From assembly GCA_000320545.1 (NCBI GenBank), contig ADNK01001982.1:1-28448 (forward strand): a DNA stretch of 28,448 bases, given 5' to 3'. This DNA is from Bigelowiella natans CCMP2755. Taxonomy: Eukaryota; Cercozoa; Chlorarachniophyceae. Below the pieces are notes generated by a model. That model searched no databases, had not been told where the DNA came from, and was given only the letters and a program-made list of their open reading frames with translations. Positions 1-10,544 of this stretch are shown here, in pieces. Each line of letters begins with the position of its first letter. The first letter of the stretch is position 1. The translations under genes and the position numbers were made by a program.

Positions 1-316
1 CGCTCTCACAAACACACACACACACAGTCTCTTTTTATATATCTCTCTATATATTTTTGTGTGTATCGATAGAAAAACAATACATTATACATGTGCGAGT
101 GACAGAGAGAGATATATCTAGAGAGAGTGCGCGAAAAACACCCCCATATGTCACACAATCTCTCTCATTTTTTCTGAGCGCACTCTCTCTCGAATCCAAT
201 TCGATAATTTCGCGCGTGCCCGCTCACAAAGAAACACGCCCGCTCACCCGCGAGCACACCCACAACTACTTTCTCACACGCAGGTATATGTGGGGGTGCG
301 CCCCTCTCACACACAC

Positions 317-359
<43 letters not shown>

Positions 360-683
360 TATTGGAAAGCAGCAGAAAGGTGCTAACCACCACATCAACC
401 TGCATGTTACAAAGTAGTTGTTGCTGTTCTTTCGGTTGATCGGTCGTTTTTCTTAATGAGCAGCCACAAGCAAAATTATCGAATTGGATTCGAGAAAGAA
501 TGCCCTTAGAAAAAATGAAAGGTATTATGTCCCATATGGTGCTGCTTTTCAAGCATTCTCTCAAGATATTATTCTCTTCGTAATTGGCACATGTATAATG
601 GATTGTTTTTCGATCGATTCTTAGAAAAGTATTACAAGTAATAGATGATAAGACCATTACTGTTTTTGCTTTTCTGTTCTGTA
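1..683. repeat. Diverged, perfectly colinear inverted repeat centred at about 341.5
   Basis: The left arm (about 65-310) matches the reverse complement of the right arm (about 373-618) with no visible indels. Paired anchors all sum to 683: 65/618 (ATCGAT), 188/495 (a 23-nt identical block beginning TCTCGAATCC), 281/402 (CAGG). The centre is a (TA)n tract at about 315-358. The left arm differs by many substitutions that turn the sequence into dinucleotide-like text, for example CTTT to CTCT and GGG to GCG, and it fades into CA/TC/TA runs towards position 1. The right arm carries an exon of the minus-strand gene described next, so it is the authentic copy. A fold-back read at a contig end explains this best; a real inverted duplication is the alternative. 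Confidence 0.8.
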
Positions 684-1240
684 ATTTATTAGATGAAAGT
701 GTGGGGGAGATAGTGCTAACCAACGAAGACTGCATCTATGAAGGCTTGACTACAAATTTTTTCGTTGTTAGGAATCAGGTTGAGAATATTGGCAACAATA
801 TACATCACTCATACCTGCTATAATTTGCACCACCTCCTACTACTACTACTTCTACTACCAACCCTATCAAGCCTCTCTCGACTAACCGGCTCAATAATAG
901 CATATCACCCAGTATCATTGTACTCAAACCCACCCCTGTCTTTTCGACAGACAGTAGAAACGGCAAATAATGGGGTGTTGGAGGGAACGATGCAGCGGGT
1001 CGTCATAGAGGTTGGAACATCCTAGAATATGAGGAAGGAGGCAACACCTTACTACTACTACTAGTAGTAGTAGTAGTCCAATTATGATGATGATGATCAT
1101 GATGATGGTTATTCGGTGGTGCATTCATGTGATGATTGTCCTTCAAATAAAGGCGTGCAAGAATCTTGGGATCAAATGGCAGTACCGGCACCCAAGGCTT
1201 TCTGAGGCTCACACGTGGACAGAGGCCTTCGTCACGAATG
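400..1240 (-). CDS. Unrecognised multi-exon gene, 3' part lost at the left palindrome
   Basis: Five coding-looking exons join in consistent phase: about 1240-1048, 1021-909, 881-859, 807-725 and 678-400. The first listed exon encodes a conserved-looking stretch (VPVLPFDPKILARLYLKDN) followed by a His-rich run over a (CAT)n tract. Later exons give VMYIVANILNLIPNNEKI and ILRECLKSSTIWDIIPFIF, a helical, soluble-looking sequence. The last visible exon ends in CAG|GTTGAT at 400/399. The following intron runs into the (TA)n centre of the palindrome, so the true 3' exons are missing. The intron at 1022-1047 would be only 26 nt, and the acceptor at 808 (TATGAG) is weak, so those junctions are doubtful. 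I found no start codon and recognise no family. Confidence 0.5.
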
Positions 1241-1260
1241 TCGTCAAGGTTACACTCGTA

Positions 1261-1292
1261 GTAGTAGTAGTATTTAGTAGTAGACGAAGAAG

Positions 1293-1324
<32 letters not shown>

Positions 1325-1332
1325 GTAGTTTT
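1261..1332. repeat. Trinucleotide tract (GTA)n then (GAA)n
   Basis: The tract reads GTAGTAGTAGTATTTAGTAGTAG followed by about 14 GAA units. It lies between the presumed start of the minus-strand gene on its left and the plus-strand exon on its right, so it is probably intronic or 5' untranslated. Confidence 0.85.
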
Positions 1333-1350
1333 TTAGCATGTGGCAACACG

Positions 1351-1731
1351 AATTTCAAGGTTTTCCTATTCATCAACGTAATCATTGCAATTTCGTGGCA
1401 GATAATCACTCCAGTACATTCTGCCCTTGTTCCGGTTTCTTCCAAAGGAAATACAATAACAACATTACAAAATAAAAATGATGACAACGGAAGTAATGAT
1501 GGAAAAGCCCTTATGAATCTACGTTCGGAAAATACTGTCAATAATGATGACTTCAGTATACAAGAAACTCCCATTACAACAAGAAAATACATTTGGAAGA
1601 GAATCATACTTTATAAACCATTTGCGACTAAAAGTGGTAATTTGAAGCAGCCCTCCAAGTCTAAGAACGATTTAGATTTTACTTCAAGGTTGAGAATGTT
1701 CGTTGAAAATGAATTCGGCAGTGTAACGTAA
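1351..1731 (+). CDS. Hypothetical protein, terminal exon, possible signal/targeting peptide
   Basis: An open frame ends in TAA at 1729-1731. Near its start is a hydrophobic stretch (VFLFINVIIAISWQII) followed by PVHSALVP. This resembles a signal peptide with an SPase-like site after HSA, and is loosely like the ASAF-type junction of bipartite plastid presequences. The remainder is Asn/Ser/Lys-rich and ends in RLRMFVENEFGSVT. No in-frame ATG lies just upstream, because the open frame runs back through an Arg run coded by (GAA)n-type repeats, so a separate first exon is likely. The left boundary is approximate. The function is unknown, and the targeting idea is an inference from one hydrophobic segment. 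Confidence 0.4.
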   Translation, partial: NFKVFLFINVIIAISWQIITPVHSALVPVSSKGNTITTLQNKNDDNGSNDGKALMNLRSENTVNNDDFSIQETPITTRKYIWKRIILYKPFATKSGNLKQPSKSKNDLDFTSRLRMFVENEFGSVT

Positions 1732-1734
1732 CAT

Positions 1735-1811
1735 AGTGTAGCCTGCACATAGCTGACATGGCCATGTACATGTACGTGATCGATGCACACGTGTACTTGC
1801 CATAGCATAGC

Positions 1812-1850
<39 letters not shown>

Positions 1851-1851
1851 G

Positions 1852-1883
<32 letters not shown>

Positions 1884-3618
1884 TGGATGCAATCAATAAG
1901 TAAATTTATTCTATCAATGATCATTCTAAAGGTGGCTGTGCAAAGCTAGAAAGTTGCGGCATGCGCTTACTAGACGTGCATGAGACGGACATAATGAATT
2001 ATCACATTATTCAACATTGTCGTCCTAATGTGGCTTTGCAGAGCTGCGGCTATAACGCTTGCATTGTTGTGTGTGTTTGCTTCAGCTATGGCTTTTCACA
2101 TATCTAGATATGTATGTGAATGACCATCACCATCGCTGCGCTCATGTTGCAAATAGCAAGCTGTGCGCGTAGACTGTGCGTGCTTCTTTCTCTTCAACAG
2201 AGCCGCTTAGTTCATTCGTCATCCCTGTCCGTCAAACAACATGCGCCACGTTACTGCCGTGGGTTCAGACTTGATTGTTGCTATGTTTCGTTTGGTGATG
2301 AAGTTTTTGGCAATTCCATGGTTCTGCCACAACTTGCTGCATGTTTTGGCATGTGCATTTGCATGTGTGCACGCAAAAGACAGATGTGATGAGCATTTTG
2401 ATCACTGTTGCAACTGTCGCGCGTTGTCGTAGCTAGCTAGCACACGATGCGCAGGGCTGTAGCTGAAGGGTGACAAAATTGCAAAATTTGATCAACTCAC
2501 ATCATGCATATTTTTCGTGCACACGTGGGGGGATGTGGCGTAGCTGCTGCCGCCATCTAGGCCATCCATCTGGCCATGTCATCAATCCATCGTGTGCACT
2601 TCATTGGCGTGTTGGTCACGCGTCTATGCTAGACGACCACGCAATCATGCAACAGATGACTAGTGGAGTAGACATGTGCAGACTCTAGAAAGTTTGTGTA
2701 CGTGTGCACTGTTATTCAGACAATGTGAACTATCCACATTGTTCATTTCGCTAAAAAAGAGGTTTATTTGTGTTTATGTGTGATGTGGAATCGTTATTGG
2801 TGATCGATGTGCAGAAATGAAACACCATGCACATACGCATGTCGTGTGCATGCGCATGCAATTTAGACACACATGAAAACAGTATAGAAAACACACGTAT
2901 ATACATAAACATGGCACAGCGGTGCTCAATAATCGAGGTGTTGTACCTGATGGAGCGAGAGACAGCATAAATAACAACTTTAGTCATCATATCACGTGTT
3001 CTCTTTTTCGCTGCACATGAGAGCACATTATTATAGCAGCAGGGCTGTATCGCATCGCATGCACGTACGTACACGTTGCACCCTGCTCATGTCTATCATG
3101 CGGCTCTGCATACGTTAGCGTTTGCTCTTAATTGCACGTTTGCTCATTGAAGATGCGCTCATTTGTTGCAGTTACTGTACATGCCACACCAAGCCGCTTC
3201 CATTGTCGTGTGCGTCTTGCCTTAATTAGCTCCAGTTTCACTGCATGTTGCCCGAATGATGCTGATCATTCTGTGCTTTATTTGCGACGCAGAAGATGTG
3301 AAATGTGAATGAGCTACTCAGCATGAAGCGGTCGTCGGACATCTTTGCACACAGAAATGGACACTTGACGATGCGGAAAATGGCTGATTCCAACGACATG
3401 TTTCGAAAATTAGCACTCGCACCGTCCTTCTCAACCTGTACTCTTCTCACAGTAATCCTCCACCATCTATTTCCTCTAGATTAAAAGAAACGGGGCATCG
3501 TTTGGTGGCCCCAGCCAGCCGATGCACTTGATTTTTTCCTGGAACAGATATTATCATGTTAAAAAATACTCAGCATTTTCTACAACCCATAAATTGTCTA
3601 CGTTAAGCGAAATATTGT
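1735..3618. other. Spacer rich in CATG/CTAG/TGCA palindromes
   Basis: A (TA)n tract lies at 1815-1878. The rest lacks long open frames with coding character. It is dense in short palindromic words (CATG, TGCA, GCGC, CTAG), for example GTGCATGCGCATGCAATT near 2848 and TCGCATGCACGTACGTACACG near 3055. Short open frames here use rare-looking, Cys/His/Met-rich sequence and I do not call them. Confidence 0.6.
1815..1878. repeat. (TA)n microsatellite, interrupted
   Basis: Two TA runs are separated by TTTAGA. They lie just 3' of the plus-strand exon that ends at 1731. Confidence 0.9.
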
Positions 3619-4101
3619 ATGGATGCTAGGACGATAAGCTACTGCTTATTTACGACGGCAATTGCAGCACTACCGGGAATCTTTGCTAATATCTGGCATG
3701 TACTTCGGAGCTGGTGTGATACTCTTTGGAGACATACCGTCTCTCTTTGCCTAGGTAAAAAGAGTAACATCAGTTGTAGGATTAGTAGCGATGGAAGATT
3801 TGTCATCCCGTTGTTCACCTTAGAAAATGCTGCCTTGGGGCTGCGCCGCTTATCGACTGGCATCGCATCAATGTTGATATATCTTCATATAAGAAACAAC
3901 AATAAGCAAAACCAAAACAACATCGACACAATGTATACAATAGTGACTTCGAAGATCACAATTGATGATAGGATACATTTAATTAACGCATTACAAAATA
4001 TTGTTAATAGGCACTTACGAATGTTTCTTGACGATTGCTTTCTTGTATGTTCCCATGAAGCGCTTCTCTTTAATAGTTCCCCAACAAGAGCCAGTCTATG
4101 A
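3619..4101 (+). CDS. Hypothetical single-exon protein, 160 aa
   Basis: An uninterrupted ATG-to-TGA frame encodes 160 residues. The N-terminal 45 residues are hydrophobic and aromatic (YCLFTTAIAALPGIFANIW), which could be a signal anchor. A middle part follows (VIPLFTLENAALGLRRLSTG), and then a Lys/Asn/Ile-rich half with possible helices (LINALQNIVNRHLRMFLDDC). A (GAA)n tract begins six bases after the stop. I recognise no family. Codon use looks coding in the 3' half, but the frame could also be one exon of a longer gene. Confidence 0.45.
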   Translation: MDARTISYCLFTTAIAALPGIFANIWHVLRSWCDTLWRHTVSLCLGKKSNISCRISSDGRFVIPLFTLENAALGLRRLSTGIASMLIYLHIRNNNKQNQNNIDTMYTIVTSKITIDDRIHLINALQNIVNRHLRMFLDDCFLVCSHEALLFNSSPTRASL

Positions 4102-4104
4102 ATG

Positions 4105-4242
4105 AGGAAGAAGAAGAAGAAGAAGAAGAAAAAGAGAGAAGCAGTATTTATTTAAACATCAGTTGATTCACAGTTCGAACGAATAATTGAAATAACTATA
4201 TGCCTACATTATGTCTCAATGGATGTAATGGAACATACTTTT

Positions 4243-4306
<64 letters not shown>
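4105..4306. repeat. (GAA)n, (AT)n and (AG)n tracts
   Basis: (GAA)n lies at 4107-4131, (AT)n at 4247-4280 and, directly joined to it, (AG)n at 4281-4306. They sit between the 3' ends of the plus ORF and the minus-strand PG-rich gene. Confidence 0.9.
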
Positions 4307-4364
4307 GATCATGTTATGAGTACTGATACAGATAGAATAGGGTCTGTCTGTATCTTGGAGTAGT

Positions 4365-5093
4365 CTATCCATTCATATGTAGAACATATGTACACCTAAC
4401 CCTATCGTTTCTTTTGACATGATCCAAATTTGGAAAGTATGAAGGCCCCGGAGATACGTCTTTCTGGGATTTCAGCTTCATAAACCTCTTCGTTTTGGAA
4501 AATCTGATTTGATGACAAATAATCAACATCATCAATACCTTATTCTCTATATTCACTGCCCATAGTAGCTCTCTTAGTGAAAAAAATGTAATGTAAAGTA
4601 GTGCAGACAAAGATTATATATTCAACATATGTGTGTGTTTTTGTGTATGGGTGTGTATGCTGCTCTTATATTGATTTGATTTGTAATGGGAAATGCAATT
4701 TTTCCCTTCTCTTGTATCCTCCTCTAATATTTTAATCTTTTTTTTTCATCTGGTTTAACTTTACTTATTCGAAGGACGTTCCATGCACTTGGTCTTAGAA
4801 TCCAGGTAGGATACAATGGCTGTAGAAGGTCTAAAATTCTCAAAACGACTACTTTTGCCCAGCTTGCAATTGGGGCTCTTCTTCTTCAAACTTAAGGTAT
4901 CCGGAGCATACTTTGGACCAGGAGACACAGGTTTTCCATTCGTGAAAGTCATATCGCGCCCAGCCTTTGTGAAAGGTACCGAACGCTTTGCCAGCCCACC
5001 TGCATGATCGTACGACCCAGGTCCAGGTCCAACGAACATGCGCCGACGCCGCTCCGCTATGCTCATTGCAGGCTTCGGAACGTTGGAAGACAT
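4365..5093 (-). CDS. ODF3/SHIPPO-like sperm-tail PG-rich repeat protein, 155 aa
   Basis: Two exons (5093-4765 and 4503-4365) join in phase 2 across a 261-nt intron (donor GTAAAG, acceptor AATCAG), giving 155 residues ending in TAG. Three spaced Pro-Gly motifs are visible: VGPGPGSYDH, VSPGPKYAPD and VSPGPSYFPN. This is the short-repeat pattern (x-PGP-x-Y) of the sperm-tail PG-rich/ODF3 family, whose members bind the surface or lumen of ciliary and flagellar microtubules. The protein is short for the family, which often carries many repeats. Basic residues are frequent, as expected for a microtubule-associated protein. The start is the first ATG after an upstream stop. The presence of this gene implies a flagellated life stage. 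Confidence 0.8.
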
Positions 5094-6851
5094 CTCACTT
5101 TTGTATAATCTTCACAGGTAAGAAGTATTGGGTATCAATGATAGATCGGCTTTGTGGAACAAGGAAGGCGGCCAGTAACAGATCGAAAGCAGTTCGAAAG
5201 CAGTAGCAGCAACACCAGGGCCTTCCCTAACTTTACTATTCTTTGAAACACACTGAACAAGAGACGACCCTAAAAAGAGTAGTAGGTCCTATAGTATCTA
5301 GCTCTTCCTGCAGATCGAATAAAATAATGTTGTACGAACACTGGTGTCTCTGTCTATTTATATTCTGTTCTGTTCGGTTCGGTTCTGTATATCAGTTTGC
5401 CTCGTAGATTATAGATAAAGGTTGGTTGTCTCGTACAGCCGAGAAACGTAAGAAACGCCTAGTCCCTAATTTCATCATAAAATGCACTAGGTTTCCTCTC
5501 ATCGACAACATAAAACTGCATAACGATCAATCTGGTCTTCATTTTCAACCAAAATGACAGAATTTCTAGAATTCCAATGGAATTTCTTATGCAAATGTCC
5601 TGCATTCTGTCATGTGAAGAGTCAATGATGCCTAATCCTGCAAATCAATCAAGTCGTAGCTTGAAAACCTCCGGTTAGTGCATCGTTAGTTAGTCATTGA
5701 ATCATCCATGGCTGCCACATGGCATTAGAGCATTGATTGTTACACACACGAATGCTACTCATCGAGTGACGGCGCACAGCACCCCATCTAGTCGTGCTAG
5801 CATGCGCTTCCAGACTAATTTTGTGCCAGCAGTACGTGTGAACTCGTAACCACATTTTGGATTTGTGCAATGCTAGAATCACACAAGCTAGGTCAGCATG
5901 CTAGCACACATGATGCAAAAAATTGACATGCACGCAATCCAGTCTGCATCGCTTGTGATCTAGCCGCGCATGTCAGAATGGCGCACGCCCGCGCCCGTGC
6001 ACACAGACAGCCAGTTGAGTTCGATAAATTTCTATGCAGACATTTTGTGGACTTTGCTAGTTTGCTAGCTTTGTGGTAGAAACAGTGACTGATAGCAGAA
6101 CAGCAGCAGCGCGCGTTCGATTCAAGAGACGTGGCTGCGAAATTAGATGCTAGCCATGCTGACATGGTTCTTTTCCTTACATTCTCGGACTTCTTTGGAC
6201 TTTCATGCCGCTCACCAGTCCATTCTAATGTTATTACAATTGTACTTATCAACCGCCTGATTAACCTATTTTGGATTCCATAGATTTATCAGCAGCCTCC
6301 ACATGAGGGGTTTTGCTTAAATGTGACTCTGCTCCATACGTTGAGAAACCATATTGATACAAAAGATGCATGACCGACTGAAAGAACAAACGAATTTAGC
6401 ATTGTGATGATGATTATCCACACAATGTAGGTAGATCTGCATGAAAGTATTACTTATTTAAAAGCGGGAGTAGTGTAGAGAAAGTGTCGCAAAGAAAGAT
6501 GCTGCAGATGAAAAGCAATGGTGCAACATGCGGTTGCAGCATAAAGCTTTATAGAATCCACAATGGAAGTCATCACACAACTCTACAATATCTGAACAAC
6601 GAACGAGCAAACAATGACATGACCATATGCTGACGATGTAAGGAGCTATCCGAGTAAGATAGATTACGTAAACAAGAATTCACCTATGAAATATATTATC
6701 ACATTGTACACGCTCACACACATAAGCAACAAAGAGAAGGCCAAGGGGGGGTAACTACTACTACTACTACTACTACTACTACCCACATGCTGCACTGTTA
6801 TCATAACCACCATCACCATCCCATCTACACGTAGTTAGATTGTATCGCATT
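5094..6851. other. Intergenic region, no supported gene
   Basis: The left part (5094-5690) is the presumed upstream region of the PG-rich gene. About 5690-6240 is rich in CATG, CTAG and GCGC words, and a 119-codon open frame there lacks coding character. A (TAC)n tract (6757-6781) and a CACCATCACCATCCC stretch lie close to the LRR gene's 3' end. I see no RNA gene. Confidence 0.5.
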
Positions 6852-7241
6852 TCATATAGAAGAAGAACACTTTAGGTTAAAACATATAGGTAAAAGGAAG
6901 CAGAAAACGAGAGAGAGAAACAATTAAAACATTACTTTGTACTAATGTTGATTGAACATGTATTCACACACATGATAGTGGTTGTGTTAAAGAGAGGTAA
7001 GTCATCCTCGTGATTAAGGATGATGATGATGATAAGGTGTTCATATGAATAGTCATGATTAGGTAGTAGCCCCTCCCTTACTTGCGCCGTGCGGGTGAAG
7101 GCAGCAATGGCCCCTTCTTGGATTGGATTTCCCTAATGATTTATTCATGGTATACACAGTATTCATCATTTAGGAGTAGCACCACTTCACAATCATCATT
7201 ATCCCGACAAAGAAGCAAAGAAGCATGGTTTTTACTACTAT

Positions 7242-7276
<35 letters not shown>

Positions 7277-7787
7277 TGAAGTATAGGCTCTCTAGCTTTG
7301 TGTTTTTTCTGAGAGCCTTTGCGAGTGCCACCCCCCCATCATCCCCTATCTTATTCTGGACAAGATTTAGCACAAGAAGAACCTAATATCATTCAAAGTA
7401 GTGTGAAGCACAAGAAATACCAATAAACATCGATTAGAGAAGTTCGGAAGGAGGAGGATATCTAGTAGTGAATGCCACGTTATTATTTTCTAATTTCCCA
7501 ATTTCCTATTTCTATTCTTATTCTGCTGCTCGCTTTCGTTTTCATCTTCTCTCTTCCTCCCCCTCCTCCTTCCAAGATTACTGTCAATAGCGGGCAATAT
7601 ATTTGCTGCTGATCGCAGTTCTTTCTATACAGTTCTACTCCATTCTAGTATCACTTTCAACACCTGGTTTTCCTCTAACCCATTGCTAATTGCCAGAGCT
7701 CCTTCATCACCAATCAAATTTCCATTCAAATTTATGCTGCTTAGCACCTGAAGAACACACACACACACACACACATATAATATATAT

Positions 7788-7832
<45 letters not shown>

Positions 7833-9658
7833 TACATATATCCCCCTCCTACTACTAGTGTTTATGCCTTTCTTTTCGTAACACGTCTACTACTACTAAT
7901 ACTTTGAGTTTTTCCTCAGCTCCAATCCCTTCACCTAGTGCCTAATTTATCGAGATATCCATCATGATGTTCATCATGACAATAATAATGATAATTAACT
8001 TATAACTAAGATATTGCTCGTTTCTTAGGTAGTACAGCATCATTATCATCACAACAATCATCATCATCTTCCATCTTCAGCATAGTTGATGAAGAAACTA
8101 CTTCTCATACATCCTTTGCTTCATTTCGAGTCACTACACCAATTATGAGTGTGCTGACAGTGGTATCCATAATTTCTTCCTTCTTGTGAACGAATCCCTC
8201 CCTCCCTCATCCTCCTACTTGTTGTATTTCAACTTCTTTCTACGTGCTTGCCTTAGCAAAGCTGTCGTCAAGATGGCAGCGTTGGAGTGATAAAGTCGTA
8301 AGAGCAGATTTATTGAGACCCTCAAAGAGCTCGGTGGAAGATGACTTGAGAGAATATTGTTCAACAACATGGTGGTGTCAGCTTTATAGACAACAAGAGT
8401 AAGAATACTGTACTAGGGAAAAGTAATTATTCTTTTCAGAAGGAAGATAGGAAGAGGGCAAGAAGAATATACTCCGCTCTCAACTACTACTACTACTACT
8501 ATGCTACCTTGCCCTCAAATGTGCAATCGTCCAAAACCAAGCTCCGCAACTGCCCTCTGCCCATATCATACACCATACATATATCATATAACAAATACCA
8601 TATATCATCGATGTACGGGTCGATAAAATATCTACGACAACGTACAAGACAAAGACAGAGCAGGCACTTGAAGAAATATCAGTAGGAACATGTGGAAGAA
8701 TGATAATAAGCTGTAGATTGTAGATTGTAGTAGTGTTAGTATTTATTAGTAGCAGTAGTAGTAATGGCATGAGTACATGAGTACTGCTATAACCCGTAAA
8801 TGTTGTTTTGTTCCAGGGCTTTAGCAAGAGATTTTGTCATTATCACACTCATCCTTGTTTTCGATAAGTCCAGCTACCATCAATTACCAATATCATTCAT
8901 TGTCAACCAACCAACGATCTTTATCAAACAATTAAGATGATAAAGGGGGAGGGGTCAAGAATGACCAGCAGCAGCAGCAGCAGCAGCACAATTATTACAT
9001 CAACACACGCAGCAGCGCATTACCTTACGAACAGATTTGTTAGTAAATAGCCCAACACTGATATCATTCATCTTTACATAATGATACGCAAATCAAACCA
9101 AACAACAAAAACAATCAAATTAAAAGGACAACACCCAATTACCACCATTGCTGCTTTTCTTAAGATAACTAATAATCATTAATATCTGCGCAAATGATGA
9201 TCAACATCAAACGATGTACTGTGGTAGATCTTCTAGTTTACACCACCACCGCACACAAACAGCATGAGGAGGAAGAGAACGAAAGGACTACTACTACTAC
9301 AACTACAACTACAACTACAACCTTGATGTCGTTGAGATTGACACAACTGGACAATTTGAGCTGGGCTATTGGATTAGATGGTTGCGACGGATCACACAGG
9401 CACTTATTGATGATTCCTAAGAGCACCACCACCCATAGCAGTCGAAGGAGGTGTGAAAATGATGATGATGATGATGATGATGATGATAATGAGAGAGGCT
9501 AGTAGCAGTAGTATTAGGAAAAAGCGGGGAGGAGGAGTAGGTGTAGCATCGATGATGATGATGATGTGGAAGAAGGCAGAGACTGGTGTAGGTAATCGTC
9601 TACTCCTCCTTCCACGCGAAGTACCTGCAGATAACACGTCCAAGTTCTCTTCCTTCAT
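6852..9658 (-). CDS. Leucine-rich-repeat (ribonuclease-inhibitor type) protein, about 232 aa
   Basis: Exons are 9658-9625, 9416-9322, 9071-9024, 8873-8794, 8556-8508, 8344-8252, 7941-7903, 7747-7664, 7382-7275, 7132-7082 and, less sure, 6869-6852. All phases agree. The protein is built of about seven repeats of 28-29 residues with the ribonuclease-inhibitor/NOD LRR pattern, for example LDLSKTRMS, LNGNLIGDEGALAISNGL and NKIGDDGGVALAKALRKN. Introns fall at nearly the same place in each repeat, mostly in phase 0, so exons map to repeat units. Nearly every intron holds a microsatellite, several starting at the donor. The intron after 8252 appears to begin with GC (AAG|GCAAGC). No nucleotide-binding or kinase domain is seen. 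This is probably a stand-alone protein-binding scaffold, partner unknown. Confidence 0.75.
7233..7274. repeat. (TAC)n tract beginning at an LRR-gene 5' splice site
   Basis: On the minus strand this is GTAGTAGTAG..., and the first GTA is the splice donor directly after the codon for the Lys that ends exon 9 of the LRR gene. Confidence 0.85.
7755..7829. repeat. (AC)n and (TA)n tracts inside an LRR-gene intron
   Basis: On the minus strand the intron ends (TA)n, then (TG)n, then TTCTTCAG, so the dinucleotide tract lies directly upstream of the acceptor of exon 8. Confidence 0.85.
8246..8252 (-). promoter_or_regulatory. Candidate GC-type 5' splice site
   Basis: The exon ends at 8252 and the intron begins GCAAGC at 8251. 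The join to the exon at 7941 restores an LRR segment (SFAKALGEGIG) in phase 0. The nearest GT in the same region would break the LRR consensus. GC-AG introns are a known minor class. Confidence 0.5.
9288..9321. repeat. (ACT)n/(ACA)n tract at an LRR-gene 5' splice site
   Basis: On the minus strand the intron following exon 2 starts GTTGTAGTTGTAGTT..., so donor and repeat coincide. Confidence 0.8.
9459..9490. repeat. (GAT)n tract in LRR-gene intron 1
   Basis: About nine GAT units lie between exon 1 (9658-9625) and exon 2 (9416-9322). A second, shorter run is at 9551-9566. Confidence 0.85.
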
Positions 9659-9721
9659 CTAATTCAAAGTTAGTTACACTAGATGAAAGTCGAGGTGGTG
9701 TTGATCATACACAGACACACA

Positions 9722-9724
<3 letters not shown>

Positions 9725-9769
<45 letters not shown>
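9725..9769. repeat. (AG)n microsatellite upstream of the LRR gene
   Basis: About 21 uninterrupted AG units lie about 70 nt upstream of the LRR start codon. Confidence 0.9.
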
Positions 9770-9772
<3 letters not shown>

Positions 9773-10030
9773 TAGTTATATAACAGCAGCAATGATATGA
9801 TGAATAGCAACATTAATCTAGATTTGCAGCAGCATCAGCAAGTGGTACCACACACATGCCATCATCATCATTACATCTATCTACTCGCACTCATCATATA
9901 CGACGACTTAATATAGTAGACTTTTTACTTCAACATACATCTAGGGTAATCGATGATCACAGTATAGCAGCTAATCATAAGAAACAATGACGATCTAGGG
10001 TAGCAAGAGCCGACAATAATAGCAACATCA

Positions 10031-10505
10031 TTATACATCTAGGGTAACAGGAGCCGAGGCAAACCGCCACTGCGCCAGAAACTTTAGAATCGATTCAGAA
10101 GGCGTCGTTTTAAGCTATTATGATTGGGTATATCATGTATAATATACGACGATTGGAATATATTTGTATGTGAGTATGACTACCGAGTGCTGATTATCAT
10201 CTATTAAATATACTGTGTAAGAAAATGAATCTATAAAAAGAGTAAGTAATAACAGTTAATGAGCTACGATTCATTAAAGTAATAATAGTCTGGAAATAAG
10301 ACACTCTTATTTTGTCATCATAATCAAAAATGAGTACTATTCCTTAAATCATAATCATTGTAAATTAACTACTAGTACCACTACTACTGCTACGCTTGAT
10401 GATCATCAAACCTGATTCGATTGCTCTTCATAGGAGCACTGTAACCGTCGGTTGCTGATCCCAGAGTACCTATTTAACAACAATAATACAATAATAAGGT
10501 GGCAA

Positions 10506-10544
<39 letters not shown>

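Noticed and set aside
57-326. Plus-strand open frame of 89 codons at the left edge
   Set aside because: It is the degraded inverted copy of the minus-strand exon at 400-678; its openness results from the odd substitutions.
2120-2688. Several plus-strand frames of 60-90 codons
   Set aside because: They lie in the CATG-rich spacer, have Cys/His/Met-heavy composition from repeated words, and show no splice structure or motif.
5893-6252. Minus-strand frame of 119 codons
   Set aside because: Located in a CATG/GCGC-rich spacer with Ala/Cys/Arg-rich composition and no recognisable pattern.
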